From assembly GCA_002337605.1 (NCBI GenBank), contig DDGL01000014.1, positions 259,827 through 323,826 of the forward strand: a stretch of 64,000 bases of DNA, read 5' to 3'. Both the position numbers and the translations under genes were made by a program. The first letter of the stretch is position 1. Each line of letters begins with the position of its first letter. This document shows positions 15,303-22,860 of the stretch, in pieces. The notes under the pieces are model-generated. The model was given only the letters and a program-made list of their open reading frames with translations, had not been told where the DNA came from and searched no databases. This stretch comes from Flavobacteriaceae bacterium UBA1903. Lineage in GTDB: Bacteria; Bacteroidota; Bacteroidia; Flavobacteriales; Flavobacteriaceae.

Positions 15303-15587
15303 TTACATGTGTTTCACCTCGTCTGGTAAATCGTAAAAGGTAGGATGGCGGTATACTTTATCTTGCGCTGGCTCGAAAAGCTCTCCATTGTGTTCGGGAT
15401 TGCTTGCTGTAATGTTTTTACTTTCGACCACCCATATACTTACTCCTTCACTTCTACGGGTATATACATCACGTGCGTTTTCCAGTGCCATATCGGCATC
15501 TGCTGCATGCAGACTACCAAAGTGCCTGTGTTCTAATCCGTTTTTACTTCTTACGAAGATTTCCCAAAGGGGCCAGTTTTTTGACAT
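15303..15587 (-). CDS. paaB: Phenylacetyl-CoA epoxidase subunit PaaB
   Basis: Small subunit (94 residues) thought to bridge PaaAC heterodimers in the epoxidase. Family landmarks: NWPLWEIFVRSKNGLEHRHFGSLHAADADMA split over residues 4-34, then ENARDVYTRRSEGVSIWVV. The start is the ATG at 15587 (MSKNWPLWEIF). The open frame continues upstream to 15659, but that part translates a GACTCAAGACACAAGACTA repeat and is rejected. It lies between paaC and paaA, the canonical order on this strand. Confidence 0.93.
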   Translation of the reverse strand: MSKNWPLWEIFVRSKNGLEHRHFGSLHAADADMALENARDVYTRRSEGVSIWVVESKNITASNPEHNGELFEPAQDKVYRHPTFYDLPDEVKHM

Positions 15588-15599
15588 ATTTGTATGTTT

Positions 15600-15655
15600 T
15601 TGAATCAAGACCGCTACGCTACCGGACTCAAGACACAAGACTAAAAAGTCCTGGT
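15600..15655. repeat. GACTCAAGACACAAGACTA-type short repeat
   Basis: Located between paaA and paaB and containing GACTCAAGACACAAGACTA. Its base composition differs from coding sequence around it and it produces a false N-terminal extension of paaB. Family name and copy number outside the window are unknown to me. Confidence 0.45.
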
Positions 15656-15686
15656 TCATGATTCCCTTTAATCTTGCCTCTATTTT

Positions 15687-16643
15687 TTAACTTACTTTTT
15701 TTAATTTCTTTTTTTCTTGCTTTTCCGCATAAGCCATTGCTGCATCACGAACCCAGGCTCCTTCTTCCCAGGCACCAACCCTTGCTTTCATTCGCTTTTT
15801 GTTGGAAGGACCATGGCCTTTCACTACCTGCCAGAATTCGTCCCAGTCTATTTCACCAAAATCATAACTTCCGGTCTCTTCGTTGAATTTTAGATCCGGA
15901 TCTGGAATGGTCAAGCCTAAAATATCAGCCTGAGGGACTGTTTGATCTATAAACTGTTGGCGTAATTCGTCATTGGACTTTCGTTTTAGTTTCCACTTCA
16001 TCGATTGCTCGGTGTGGATACTTTCAGCATCGGTTGGACCTAACATCATTAAGCTTGGCCACCACCATCGGTTTAATGCATCTTGCGCCATTTCTTTCTG
16101 CTCTGGTGTTCCGTTGCAGAGTTTTAGCATTATTTCATAGCCTTGACGCTGGTGAAAGCTTTCTTCTTTACACACACGCACCATCGCTCTTGCGTACGGC
16201 CCAAAAGAGGTGTTACACAAGGGCACTTGATTAATAATTGCGGCGCCATCTACTAACCAGCCAATCGCTCCCATATCTGCCCACGTAACTGTTGGATAGT
16301 TGAAAATGGAAGAATACTTCGCTTTACCCGTATGTAATTGCTCGTACATTTCGTCACGAGAAATACCCAAGGTTTCACATGCCGAGTACAAATACAAACC
16401 GTGTCCAGCTTCATCCTGAACTTTGGCCAGTAAAGCTGCTTTTCTTCTCAACGAAGGAGCTCTTGTTATCCAGTTTCCTTCCGGAAGCATTCCAACAATT
16501 TCGGAATGTGCATGCTGGCTCATTTGTCTGATATGTGTCTTGCGATACTTTTCTGGCATCCAGTCTTTAGGCTCTATCTTTTCGTCCCGTGCAATACGGG
16601 CTTCAAAGATTTCCTCAAGGTTTTTAATTTCTTTATCACTCAT
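15687..16643 (-). CDS. paaA: Phenylacetyl-CoA epoxidase catalytic subunit PaaA
   Basis: Di-iron catalytic subunit of the ring 1,2-epoxidase. Ferritin-like helices carry the expected carboxylate and histidine ligands: Glu48 in HSEIVGMLPEGNW, Glu78 and His81 in KVQDEAGHGLYLY, and Glu161/His164 in VCKEESFHQRQGYE. Length 318 and the Lys-rich tail are normal for the family. It lies 30 bases from paaE and is the second gene of the run. Confidence 0.96.
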   Translation of the reverse strand: MSDKEIKNLEEIFEARIARDEKIEPKDWMPEKYRKTHIRQMSQHAHSEIVGMLPEGNWITRAPSLRRKAALLAKVQDEAGHGLYLYSACETLGISRDEMYEQLHTGKAKYSSIFNYPTVTWADMGAIGWLVDGAAIINQVPLCNTSFGPYARAMVRVCKEESFHQRQGYEIMLKLCNGTPEQKEMAQDALNRWWWPSLMMLGPTDAESIHTEQSMKWKLKRKSNDELRQQFIDQTVPQADILGLTIPDPDLKFNEETGSYDFGEIDWDEFWQVVKGHGPSNKKRMKARVGAWEEGAWVRDAAMAYAEKQEKKKLKKVS

Positions 16644-16672
16644 AATTTTAGGCTTTTAATTAAAGATTATGA

Positions 16673-17746
16673 TTACACATCAAAATCTACTTTTACCTTA
16701 TCTGTGGTTGGAACAGCCTGGCAGCTCAGCACTAAATTCTTGGCTACCTCTTTGTCACTCAACGCATAATTAATTTTCATTTCTACGGCTCCGTCTAAAA
16801 CTTCGCATTTACAGGTGCTACAAACACCTCCTTTGCAGGCAAAAGGTAAATCTGCTCCTGCTCCCAGAGCGGCATCAAGGATATTATCATATTCTTTGGT
16901 CATGGTAAAGACAAATTCTTTTCCACCATCTACAATAACTACTTCTGTACCTTCTACACTTTGTTTCGCCAGGCGTTCTTGTCTTGCGATATCTTCATCT
17001 GAAAGTCCTGTGACAAATAATTCAAAATGCACATGTTCTTTAGGCAATCCTTCGCGTATTAAATACTCTGACACATACTGGACCATTTTCTCCGGACCAC
17101 ATAAGAAGACTTCGTTAGTATCCGGAATGTCGATAAATGTTTTTGTCAAAATCTTCATCTTTTCATCGTCGAACCTGCCATTAAAAAGATCTATATCGCG
17201 ACGCTCTTTGGTTAGAAAGTAATAAATTTCGAATCTTCCGAAGTATTTGTTACGCAGCTGCTCCAATTCTTCCTTAAAGATAATGGATTTTGCTGTTTTA
17301 TTCACATAAAACAGCTTGCAAGTAGCATTAGGCTCAGCCACTAAATGACTTTTAACCATAGACAACACTGGTGTGATTCCACTGCCTGCCGCGAAAAAAA
17401 GATAGTTTTTTGCTTTTGAAGGAGACACTTCAACGCCAAAAGTCCCACTTGGCGCCATGACTTCAATAGCGTCGCCTGCTTTCAATTCCTCATTTACATA
17501 GGTTGAGAAAGCACCTCCTAAGATTTGTTTTACGGCTACTTTCCATTCCCCATCGCTGGGGCTGGAGCACAAACTATACGAGCGGCGGGTATCTTTTCCG
17601 TTAATATCGGCTTTTAGCGTTAAGTGCTGTCCCTGACGAAATTTAAAATCTTCAGAAATTTCCGAAGGCACATCAAATGTAATCACGGAACAATCGTCCG
17701 TTTCTTTATAGATGTCTTTTACTTTTATTGTATGGAATGTAGCCAC
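16673..17746 (-). CDS. paaE: Phenylacetyl-CoA epoxidase reductase subunit PaaE
   Basis: Transfers electrons from NADPH through FAD and a 2Fe-2S cluster to the PaaA di-iron centre. Order of domains: FAD-binding (RRSYSLCSSP), NAD(P)-binding (YLFFAAGSGITPVLSMVK; VFLCGPEKMV), and a C-terminal plant-type ferredoxin with ligands in ACKGGVCSTCKC plus a distal LSCQ cysteine. No ATG is available; GTG at 17746 (then ATFHTIKVKD) is chosen because TTG at 17758 would leave only about 4 bases of leader below the predicted promoter. First gene of the paa run. Confidence 0.93.
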   Translation of the reverse strand: MATFHTIKVKDIYKETDDCSVITFDVPSEISEDFKFRQGQHLTLKADINGKDTRRSYSLCSSPSDGEWKVAVKQILGGAFSTYVNEELKAGDAIEVMAPSGTFGVEVSPSKAKNYLFFAAGSGITPVLSMVKSHLVAEPNATCKLFYVNKTAKSIIFKEELEQLRNKYFGRFEIYYFLTKERRDIDLFNGRFDDEKMKILTKTFIDIPDTNEVFLCGPEKMVQYVSEYLIREGLPKEHVHFELFVTGLSDEDIARQERLAKQSVEGTEVVIVDGGKEFVFTMTKEYDNILDAALGAGADLPFACKGGVCSTCKCEVLDGAVEMKINYALSDKEVAKNLVLSCQAVPTTDKVKVDFDV

Positions 17747-17768
17747 AGTTTTTATCAATTTATTGTTA

Positions 17769-17799
17769 CAAAACTAACGATTGTTAGTTGAAATTGCAA
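17769..17799 (-). promoter_or_regulatory. Flavobacterial promoter of the paa run
   Basis: On the minus strand TTG (complement of 17797-17799) is followed after 20 bases by TAGTTTTG (complement of 17769-17776), a full match to the Bacteroidota pattern TTG-N17-23-TAnnTTTG. Transcription would begin near 17762, about 16 bases before the GTG start of paaE. Confidence 0.75.
17772..17789. promoter_or_regulatory. TetR-type operator palindrome over the paa promoter
   Basis: AACTAACGATTGTTAGTT: two perfect 7-base arms around a 4-base centre. It overlaps the -7 element and the spacer of the paaE promoter, so a bound repressor would block RNA polymerase. The adjacent TetR-family gene (17902-18468) is the obvious candidate ligand-responsive repressor. 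Confidence 0.75.
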
Positions 17800-17857
17800 A
17801 TGATTAACTTTTCAAGAGAAAAATAAAAAAATAGTAGGATACACCAATTTTAAATAG

Positions 17858-17880
17858 GGTTTCGACTGCGCTCACCCAGA
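17858..17880. repeat. TCGACTGCGCTC short repeat, copy 2
   Basis: GGTTTCGACTGCGCTCACCC in the gap between the TetR gene and the paa promoter; shares its core with 12979-13000. Confidence 0.55.
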
Positions 17881-17901
17881 CATCATTAAAAACGGTACAG
17901 G

Positions 17902-18468
17902 TTAAGCTATTCCTTTAATTAAAACGGATACCATATCCTTTTTTAGTACGTTTACATCCATCTTGCCGCGTTTTTCATTCCACAAGTAGAGGGTGCGTAG
18001 TGTGGAAAGTATGGAGAATAAAATAACTTCAGGATGCTGGGGTTTTATATCTCCTTGAGCAACGCCTTGTTTTATAATACTTCGGAAATTTTCTTCATAA
18101 TCTTCGCGCATCTTCACCACTCGTTCTAAATCGTCGCCTTCCAAATGCATCCAGTCGTTATTTAAAGTGGCGATATTTTCAGAATAGTTTACCGTAATAT
18201 CGATATGGATCTCAATTACCTTTTCAATTTTTTGCAATGGTGTTAGTGTCTCCAGGGTAATTGCACTCATTTTATTCGTAAATGCTTTCGCAACTTCTAA
18301 AATTAACGTGGAAAGAATTTCTTGTTTTCCCGAAATATGATTGTATAAACTTGCAGCTTTTATATCCATCGCCTGGGCAATATCGCGCATGGACACTGCA
18401 CTGTACCCTTTTTCTTTAAAAAGTGATGCAGCAACCTGAATGATTTCTTGTTTTCGGGTGGGTTTCAT
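17902..18468 (-). CDS. paaR: TetR/AcrR-family regulator, likely PaaR
   Basis: Regulator of 188 residues. The N-terminal helix-turn-helix spans about residues 7-50 (EIIQVAASLFKEKGYSAVSM, then RDIAQAMDIKAASLYNHISGK). The C-terminal ligand domain begins near residue 78 and resembles TetR regulators found beside phenylacetate genes. It sits directly upstream of paaE on the same strand, separated by 155 bases containing the operator and promoter described here. By analogy with characterised PaaR proteins, phenylacetyl-CoA or an acyl-CoA intermediate is the expected inducer; this is inference. An alternative is a fatty-acyl-CoA responsive regulator. Confidence 0.82.
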   Translation of the reverse strand: MKPTRKQEIIQVAASLFKEKGYSAVSMRDIAQAMDIKAASLYNHISGKQEILSTLILEVAKAFTNKMSAITLETLTPLQKIEKVIEIHIDITVNYSENIATLNNDWMHLEGDDLERVVKMREDYEENFRSIIKQGVAQGDIKPQHPEVILFSILSTLRTLYLWNEKRGKMDVNVLKKDMVSVLIKGIA

Positions 18469-18489
18469 TTTTTGTAAATATACAAGGAG

Positions 18490-18590
18490 ATTGAAGATTA
18501 ACGATTTTTGATTGCAGATTTTTGAAATGTACTTATTTACTTCAAAAATTAGTCATCCACATTCCACAATCGCTCATCATTGATTACTTT
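18490..18590. repeat. AT-rich interspersed repeat, copy 3
   Basis: GATTGAAGATTAACGATTTT followed by GATTGCAGATTTTTGAAAT, then CATCCACATTCCACAATCGC. It fills the divergent gap between the TetR gene and the aromatic amino acid hydroxylase and resembles the blocks at 13801 and 15236. It would have to contain, or has displaced, the promoters of both genes. Confidence 0.65.
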
Positions 18591-18596
18591 TGATAG

Positions 18597-20450
18597 ATGC
18601 TAGAGAACACCCCCTTAATCCCCTTCGAAGAGGGAGTCAATAAAATAGAATCCAACGAACTACTCGATAGACTGCCACCCCATTTAAAGCAGTACATCAA
18701 GCCACAAAACTATGAATACTATACGCCAATTAACCAGGCGGTATGGCGTTTTGTAATGCGTAAAAATGTAGAGTATTTAAGTAAGGTTGCACACGAAAGC
18801 TATCTTGACGGACTGCGCCAAACAGGTATTTCTATAGATGAAATTCCTTCTATGTATGGGATGAACCGCATCCTTAAAGAAATAGGCTGGGCGGCCGTTG
18901 CGGTCGATGGTTTTATCCCTCCCAATGCCTTTATGGAGTTTCAGGCCTATAAGGTATTGGTGATTGCCAGTGATATTCGCCAGCTTGAAAATATAGAATA
19001 CACCCCTGCGCCAGATATTATCCACGAAGGAGCAGGCCACGCCCCAATTATTGCCAGTCCGGATTATGCTGAATATTTACGTCGTTTTGGAGAGATTGGT
19101 GCCAAAGCTATTTCCAGCGCGCATGATATGGAATTGTATGAAGCCGTGCGAGAACTTTCTATTTTGAAAGAAAAGTCCCTCACCCCCAACCCCTCTCCCG
19201 CTGAGAGGGAAGCGCGTAAATCAAAGATTGAAGCCGTGGAAAAACTTGTTGAAAGGCTTCAGAATAAAGAAGTAAATCCTTCAGAGATAGCATTGATACG
19301 AAATTTACATTGGTGGACGGTGGAATATGGCTTGGTGGGAACTATAGAAAATCCTAAAATATATGGTGCCGGACTGCTTTCTTCTATTGGAGAAAGTGAG
19401 TGGTGTATGAAAACTGAAGTTAAAAAAATCCCGTATTCTGTGGAAGCCGCGTATCAGGATTTTGATATCACCAAACCGCAACCTCAATTGTATGTAACAC
19501 CAGATTTTGCCTATTTACAACAGGTTTTAGAGGAATTTGCAAATACTATGGCCGTGCGTAAAGGTGGCTGGCGGGGACTGCATAAGCTCATGGAAAGCAA
19601 GCAGTTGGGAACCATTGAAATCTCAACAGGTTTGCAGATTTCCGGGGTTTTTACACGCATGATTCAGAATGAAGACAACGAGGTAGTCTATTTTGAAACC
19701 GAAGGAAAAACAGCTCTTGCGTATCGTGAAACTGAAGTAATTGGCCACGGTGTTTCAAGACACAAAAACGGGTTTAGGAGTCCGCTGGGGAAATTGAAAG
19801 GCATCAATCTTGCTATTGAGAATATGGGGCCACGTGATCTGGCTGCCTATAGTTTTTATGATGGCAAGCCCATTGAATTTGAATTTGAAAGCGGAATCCA
19901 CGTAAAGGGAATGAACGTAACGGGTATGCGTAATTTGAAGGGAGAGCTCATGCTTATTCAGTTTACAGATTGTACGGTTACCTATAAAGATGAAGTGCTA
20001 TTTACCCCAGCCGATGGCGACTTTGATATGGCAGTGGGAAAAGAAATTATTTCGGCATTTGCTGGGGCGGCAGATTATTTAAGTTTCGATCTGGTAGAAC
20101 ATAGTTTGAGCACTCTGGGTGATGTTGAGGAGCTTTCAGCAGAAGAAAAGAAATTGAATGAGTTATATGCTGAAGTGAGAACTATTAGAGAACATACTAT
20201 TGGGGTCCAACCCCTTAGTTCTTTTGGGTCGGACAGCTCCCCTTTAAAAGTGGAACAGCTTACTAAAATTTTTAAAAACATTTCTGAAAATTATAAAAAC
20301 GACTGGTTATTACCTCTGGAACTATATGAACTGACAAAGGCTTCGGAAATTTTTGATTATTTGAAATCGTTACAAGAAAAAAGACCTGAGGTAGCTCATT
20401 TAATTAAAGGCGGGCTCGCGCTTATTGATAAAACCGGCACCTTGATTTAA
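18597..20450 (+). CDS. Aromatic amino acid hydroxylase (phenylalanine 4-monooxygenase-like) with two translated repeat elements
   Basis: Pterin-dependent, non-haem iron hydroxylase, probably Phe to Tyr. Iron ligands are His143 and His148 in IIHEGAGHAPII and Glu243 in HWWTVEYGLVG. The catalytic domain covers about 25-330; a C-terminal region of about 290 residues is found in the long Bacteroidota form and is of unknown role. Two stretches are not protein-like in origin: residues 4-14 (NTPLIPFEEGV) translate a C-rich palindromic repeat, and residues 194-205 (SLTPNPSPAERE) translate a CTCACCC/GAGAGGG repeat lying between the ligands. A third segment near 537-552 (VQPLSSFGSDSSPLK) may be similar. 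No alternative ATG exists upstream of residue 55, so the repeat supplies the start. The frame is intact throughout. Confidence 0.88.
   Translation: MLENTPLIPFEEGVNKIESNELLDRLPPHLKQYIKPQNYEYYTPINQAVWRFVMRKNVEYLSKVAHESYLDGLRQTGISIDEIPSMYGMNRILKEIGWAAVAVDGFIPPNAFMEFQAYKVLVIASDIRQLENIEYTPAPDIIHEGAGHAPIIASPDYAEYLRRFGEIGAKAISSAHDMELYEAVRELSILKEKSLTPNPSPAEREARKSKIEAVEKLVERLQNKEVNPSEIALIRNLHWWTVEYGLVGTIENPKIYGAGLLSSIGESEWCMKTEVKKIPYSVEAAYQDFDITKPQPQLYVTPDFAYLQQVLEEFANTMAVRKGGWRGLHKLMESKQLGTIEISTGLQISGVFTRMIQNEDNEVVYFETEGKTALAYRETEVIGHGVSRHKNGFRSPLGKLKGINLAIENMGPRDLAAYSFYDGKPIEFEFESGIHVKGMNVTGMRNLKGELMLIQFTDCTVTYKDEVLFTPADGDFDMAVGKEIISAFAGAADYLSFDLVEHSLSTLGDVEELSAEEKKLNELYAEVRTIREHTIGVQPLSSFGSDSSPLKVEQLTKIFKNISENYKNDWLLPLELYELTKASEIFDYLKSLQEKRPEVAHLIKGGLALIDKTGTLI
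18608..18637. repeat. C-rich palindromic repeat, copy 4, inside the hydroxylase N-terminus
   Basis: CACCCCCTTAATCCCC followed by TTCGAAGAGGGAGTC; same family as the copies at 4325 and 10917. Read in frame as part of the coding sequence starting at 18597. Confidence 0.75.
19176..19210. repeat. CTCACCC/GAGAGGG repeat, copy B, in frame inside the hydroxylase
   Basis: Same family as 9635 and 23567 with the core CTCTCCCGCTGAGAGGGA. It encodes Ser194 to Glu205 without a stop or frameshift. The neighbouring charged helix (KEK before, ARKSK after) suggests a tolerant surface loop. Confidence 0.85.
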
Positions 20451-20492
20451 ACCAAATTCGGCATAAATCTGCATTAACTTTCTAAGAATATT

Positions 20493-20798
20493 ATGGGATT
20501 ACTTAATTTTTTATTCGGAACCAAAAACAAAGCTATTCAGGATTTTAAAAAGAGGGATGCCGTGATTCTGGATGTGCGTACTAAAAAAGAATGGGATGCA
20601 GGGCATATTGATGGCGCTAAACATATCCCTTTGCAGGAAGTTTCAGCAAAGGTTTCAACCATAAAAGAATGGAATAAACCTGTAATTACGTGTTGCCTGA
20701 GTGGTGGGCGTAGCGGACAGGCTGCAGCGATCCTGACCAAAAATGATATTGAAGCAGTTAACGGTGGAGGCTGGAAATCGCTTCAGAAAAAAGTATAA
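20493..20798 (+). CDS. Single-domain rhodanese-like protein
   Basis: Compact rhodanese domain of 101 residues. DAVILDVRTKKEWDAGHIDGAKHIPL (split at 22-47) is the CH2A/B signature region and TCCLSGGRSGQAA contains the active loop with Cys68 as likely persulfide carrier and Arg73 closing the loop; Cys67 is adjacent. Cytoplasmic, no signal peptide. It could pass sulfur or act in redox homeostasis; nothing in the neighbourhood defines its partner. It follows the hydroxylase by 42 bases and is ended by a hairpin. Confidence 0.9.
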   Translation: MGLLNFLFGTKNKAIQDFKKRDAVILDVRTKKEWDAGHIDGAKHIPLQEVSAKVSTIKEWNKPVITCCLSGGRSGQAAAILTKNDIEAVNGGGWKSLQKKV

Positions 20799-20804
20799 AA
20801 AAAC

Positions 20805-20840
20805 CTGCAAAACGAACGTTACGCTTTGCAGATTTTCATC
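20805..20840. terminator. Intrinsic terminator between convergent genes
   Basis: Stem CTGCAAA (20805-20811) with TTTGCAG (20825-20831), then T-rich DNA. It lies between the rhodanese gene and the convergent T9SS gene. Confidence 0.65.
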
Positions 20841-20862
20841 TTTTCCTTTTTTAAAAAAAGGC

Positions 20863-22758
20863 TTATTTCTTAACTACTTTTTGAGTGTAGCTAAATGTTT
20901 CGGTTTCTATGGTCATTAAATAGATCCCGTTAGTGAGGGATCCTACATTTAATTGTACCGCACTTTCTGACACATTTGTTGTTTGCTCCTGCACTTTTCT
21001 TCCTGAAATGTCATACAGATAAACACCATGTATTTTCAGGTTCTCAGGATTTGCTACGTATAAAACACCCTCTGTTGGATTTGGGTATACCTGAAAAGCT
21101 GTTGTAGTATAGCTGTTTGAACCTAACGTTTCTTCTACCGTTAATTGAAACTCACAACTTGAGAAATTACCTCCATTATCCTGAGCAAAAATTGAGACTG
21201 TTTGAGTTCCTGGAGCAAGCATGGTACCAGCAGTTGGTGTTTGTCCTAAGCTTGAAAGACCACAATTTTCCTGAATCGTAGCTTGCCCGTTTGCAGTAAA
21301 ATCCGGCACTGTATATAACGCACCATTAGCTACGGTAACAGTAATATCTTCGCCGCATTCCGTTGTTGGAGCTTCACCGTCGAATACAGTAACACTTTGT
21401 GAGCAGTTAAAGATTGCACCAGAATTGTATTCTATGGTCCAGTTAACTATCACCGTTCCCAGATTAAATTCGCTTGGAGCATCATTGGTAATAGAAGCTA
21501 TGGTAGAACACCCTTCGGAAACCACAGGCTCATTCAAAACTAAATTAGACACCATACAAGTTCCTGGATCTGTACTTATGTTAATATTTGAAGGACATTG
21601 AATGAGAGGTTCTACAGTTACCGTTGTGGTACACATAGCTGAATTTCCATTCACATCTGTTACTGTAAGTGTAACTGTTGTATCGCCAAGATCTGTACAA
21701 TCAAAAGTTGTTTTATCCAAAGTTCTTGTTGCAATCCCGCAGGCATCAAAAGAACCGTTATCTATGGTGGTGGCTGCAACTGTTCCCGTGCCTGTTTCAT
21801 CCAGTAACACAGTAAATGAAGTAAGGCAAGTTACAGTAGGTGCTGTGGTATCGGTAACTGTGATCATAGTAGTACACTGGTCTGTATTTCCACTAGGGTC
21901 TGTAACAGTTAATGTCACTGTGTTATCTCCAAGGTCAGAACAATCGAAACTAGTAACATCCAGACTTAGAGTAACCTCTCCAGAATTATCTGTAGAGCCA
22001 TTATCTATCATTTCCGGCGATATAAAAACTTCGCCCGAAACACCTAGATCTACACTAAAAGGTGCCATACAACGAGCCACAGGAGGTACAGTTTCCAATA
22101 CTAACGGGCCTTGAGAAAACTCTACATTGTCTACGTAAAATAATGCGAAATCGTCTATTGAAAAGAAGTCTATTCCATCGAAACGCTCTGCAAAGTCATA
22201 AAATGGAAAATCTTCTGCCGTATCGTTATTAATACGCAGGGTAAGTGTTTCAAAATCTAAATCAACTTCTATACCTACCAGAAACCACTCATCATGAGGA
22301 AAAGAAAATTCAAAAGTTGAATTATCATCAAAAGCAGTTCCAGGGGTTGCGTTTTCAGCGTTAAATGTAATGTTACCACTAAGGTACTGACTGTTAACTT
22401 CAGCATTAGGATTGGTATTTCCTTGCACATTGAAATAAGCTGAATGTCCAGAAGGAATATACATAAGCCATTTTGCATTCCAGATTCCAGAAGTAGCTAC
22501 CCCCTGAAAATCCAGAATTGCATCCTGTGGTCCGGGTCCGGGAGCACCAGGGCCAATCTTAATAGATTTTGCTCCTGAGGCAGCAAACTCTGTAGATACT
22601 TCAGCATTTTGCAGGCCGTCATTTAATCCGTTCCACGTGGTCCACCGTTCTGTAAAAATTGAACCTGTAGGATAGCTTTCAATATCATCAACAAATTGAG
22701 CATGTACGCCCATAAACATAAAAAAGGCCACTAGTGCCATTGCGTAATTATTTTTCAT
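20863..22758 (-). CDS. Secreted T9SS-sorted protein with HYR-like repeats
   Basis: Extracellular or surface protein of 631 residues. Start at 22758 gives a signal peptide (MKNNYAMALVAFFMFMGVHAQ); an ATG 11 codons earlier is less likely. The N-terminal 200 residues look like a carbohydrate-binding or concanavalin-like sandwich (DDIESYPTG ... WTTWNG). Four HYR/immunoglobulin-like units follow, with the repeated pattern FDCSDLGDNTVTLTVTD. The last 80 residues are a type IX secretion sorting domain beginning YPNPTEGVLYVANPE and ending YTQKVVKK. No enzymatic motif is evident; adhesion or surface-layer function is inferred. Confidence 0.88.
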   Translation of the reverse strand: MKNNYAMALVAFFMFMGVHAQFVDDIESYPTGSIFTERWTTWNGLNDGLQNAEVSTEFAASGAKSIKIGPGAPGPGPQDAILDFQGVATSGIWNAKWLMYIPSGHSAYFNVQGNTNPNAEVNSQYLSGNITFNAENATPGTAFDDNSTFEFSFPHDEWFLVGIEVDLDFETLTLRINNDTAEDFPFYDFAERFDGIDFFSIDDFALFYVDNVEFSQGPLVLETVPPVARCMAPFSVDLGVSGEVFISPEMIDNGSTDNSGEVTLSLDVTSFDCSDLGDNTVTLTVTDPSGNTDQCTTMITVTDTTAPTVTCLTSFTVLLDETGTGTVAATTIDNGSFDACGIATRTLDKTTFDCTDLGDTTVTLTVTDVNGNSAMCTTTVTVEPLIQCPSNINISTDPGTCMVSNLVLNEPVVSEGCSTIASITNDAPSEFNLGTVIVNWTIEYNSGAIFNCSQSVTVFDGEAPTTECGEDITVTVANGALYTVPDFTANGQATIQENCGLSSLGQTPTAGTMLAPGTQTVSIFAQDNGGNFSSCEFQLTVEETLGSNSYTTTAFQVYPNPTEGVLYVANPENLKIHGVYLYDISGRKVQEQTTNVSESAVQLNVGSLTNGIYLMTIETETFSYTQKVVKK

Positions 22759-22860
22759 AGTACTCTGAATTTTTGCTGGCAAATATAACATCCAACCCCA
22801 ATTTAGCGTTGCTCTAAAAGTTAAATTATAGCAACAAATAATACGAGTCTTAATTAAAAC

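Noticed and set aside
15588..15659. N-terminal extension of PaaB by 24 residues
   Set aside because: The extension translates a short interspersed repeat, and the internal ATG matches the family start exactly.
18474..18487. TTGTA-AATA-TACAA palindrome just before the TetR gene as autoregulatory operator
   Set aside because: Arms of only 5 AT-rich bases and unrelated to the AACTAAC operator; too weak to claim.
21602..22114. Open frame of 170 codons antisense to the T9SS protein at 20863
   Set aside because: Valine/serine-rich mirror of HYR repeat codons, no start context or domain.
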